A model generated the notes under the pieces. That model did no database searches. It was not told the DNA's origin and saw only the letters and a list, made by a program, of their open reading frames with translations. From positions 1 to 64,000 of the forward strand of contig FOUN01000013.1 in the NCBI GenBank assembly GCA_900114885.1: 64,000 bases of DNA, in the 5' to 3' direction. This DNA is from Psychrobacillus psychrodurans. Lineage in GTDB: Bacteria; Bacillota; Bacilli; Bacillales_A; Planococcaceae. Positions within the stretch are counted from its first letter, which is position 1; each line of letters begins with the position of its first letter. The position numbers were made by a program, and so were the translations under genes. This document shows positions 63,986 through 64,000 of the stretch, piece by piece.

Positions 63986-64000
63986 TCCATCAAACGGTTC

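Overview
This 64 kb window is a low-GC Gram-positive chromosome segment from the Bacillales. The tRNA-cluster order, the men genes, the block of ytk/ytm/yto/ytp-type neighbours, T-box and SAM-I leaders, Zur- and CcpA-type sites and frequent TTG/GTG starts with strong AGGAGG sites all fit Bacillaceae/Planococcaceae. The non-B.-subtilis features (tRNA-His absent from the cluster, menA beside menF, a Trp T-box in front of trpEG) suggest a Planococcaceae-like relative such as Psychrobacillus, but the genus is only a guess.

Layout. 1-2064: 3' end of a 5S rRNA gene and 20 tRNA genes ending in a terminator. 2240-3079: a secreted orphan protein. 3131-10405: menaquinone biosynthesis (menA divergent from menF-menD-menH-menB, then menE behind a terminator); menC is missing. 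11005-17054: a zinc-binding lipoprotein with a huge His-rich repeat under a Zur box, yidD, a 40-aa membrane peptide, dps, a YjfB-like peptide, two small unknowns, ytkD, a YtmA-like hydrolase and small unknowns. 17133-22038: pckA, divergent metK with a SAM riboswitch, a hexapeptide carbonic-anhydrase-like protein and a YtpA-like hydrolase that has lost its serine nucleophile. 22195-26915: an SRPBCC/ArsR pair and a YtrA-type ABC transporter operon, each with visible operators. 26976-34807: malic enzyme, the type III polyketide pair bpsA-bpsB, ytqAB, an MFS exporter and a PAS/AAA+ activator. 35102-38793: a 3-hydroxybutyrate (ketone body) uptake and catabolism operon. 38925-41705: leuS with its Leu T-box. 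42112-46826: an ECF sigma/anti-sigma pair, a VOC protein, an AlkD-like protein and marR-paiA-paiB. 47182-49445: trpE-trpG under a Trp T-box. 49469-63985: ytfP, a MurJ-like flippase, a pseudouridine synthase, ytzE, pepV-dat-thpR-ytlQ-ytlR-trmB, ytnP, ytzB, ytoP, a DUF84 NTPase, a lipoprotein and a thioredoxin-like protein (ytpP).

The genes are mostly ordinary core metabolism. The least explained material is between them. Two intergenic arrays (41843-41968 and 60724-60849) each carry exactly six copies of a GCAAGTAAA core at an exact 21-nt period, both between convergent genes. A second, roughly 200-270-nt structured family occurs at 10711, 14151, 46850 and (partial) 28330, with stem sequences that change while pairing is kept. 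Several further intergenic repeat families (E, F, G, H in the feature list) sit in leaders and 3' regions, and two of them supply the ribosome-binding region of the gene behind them.
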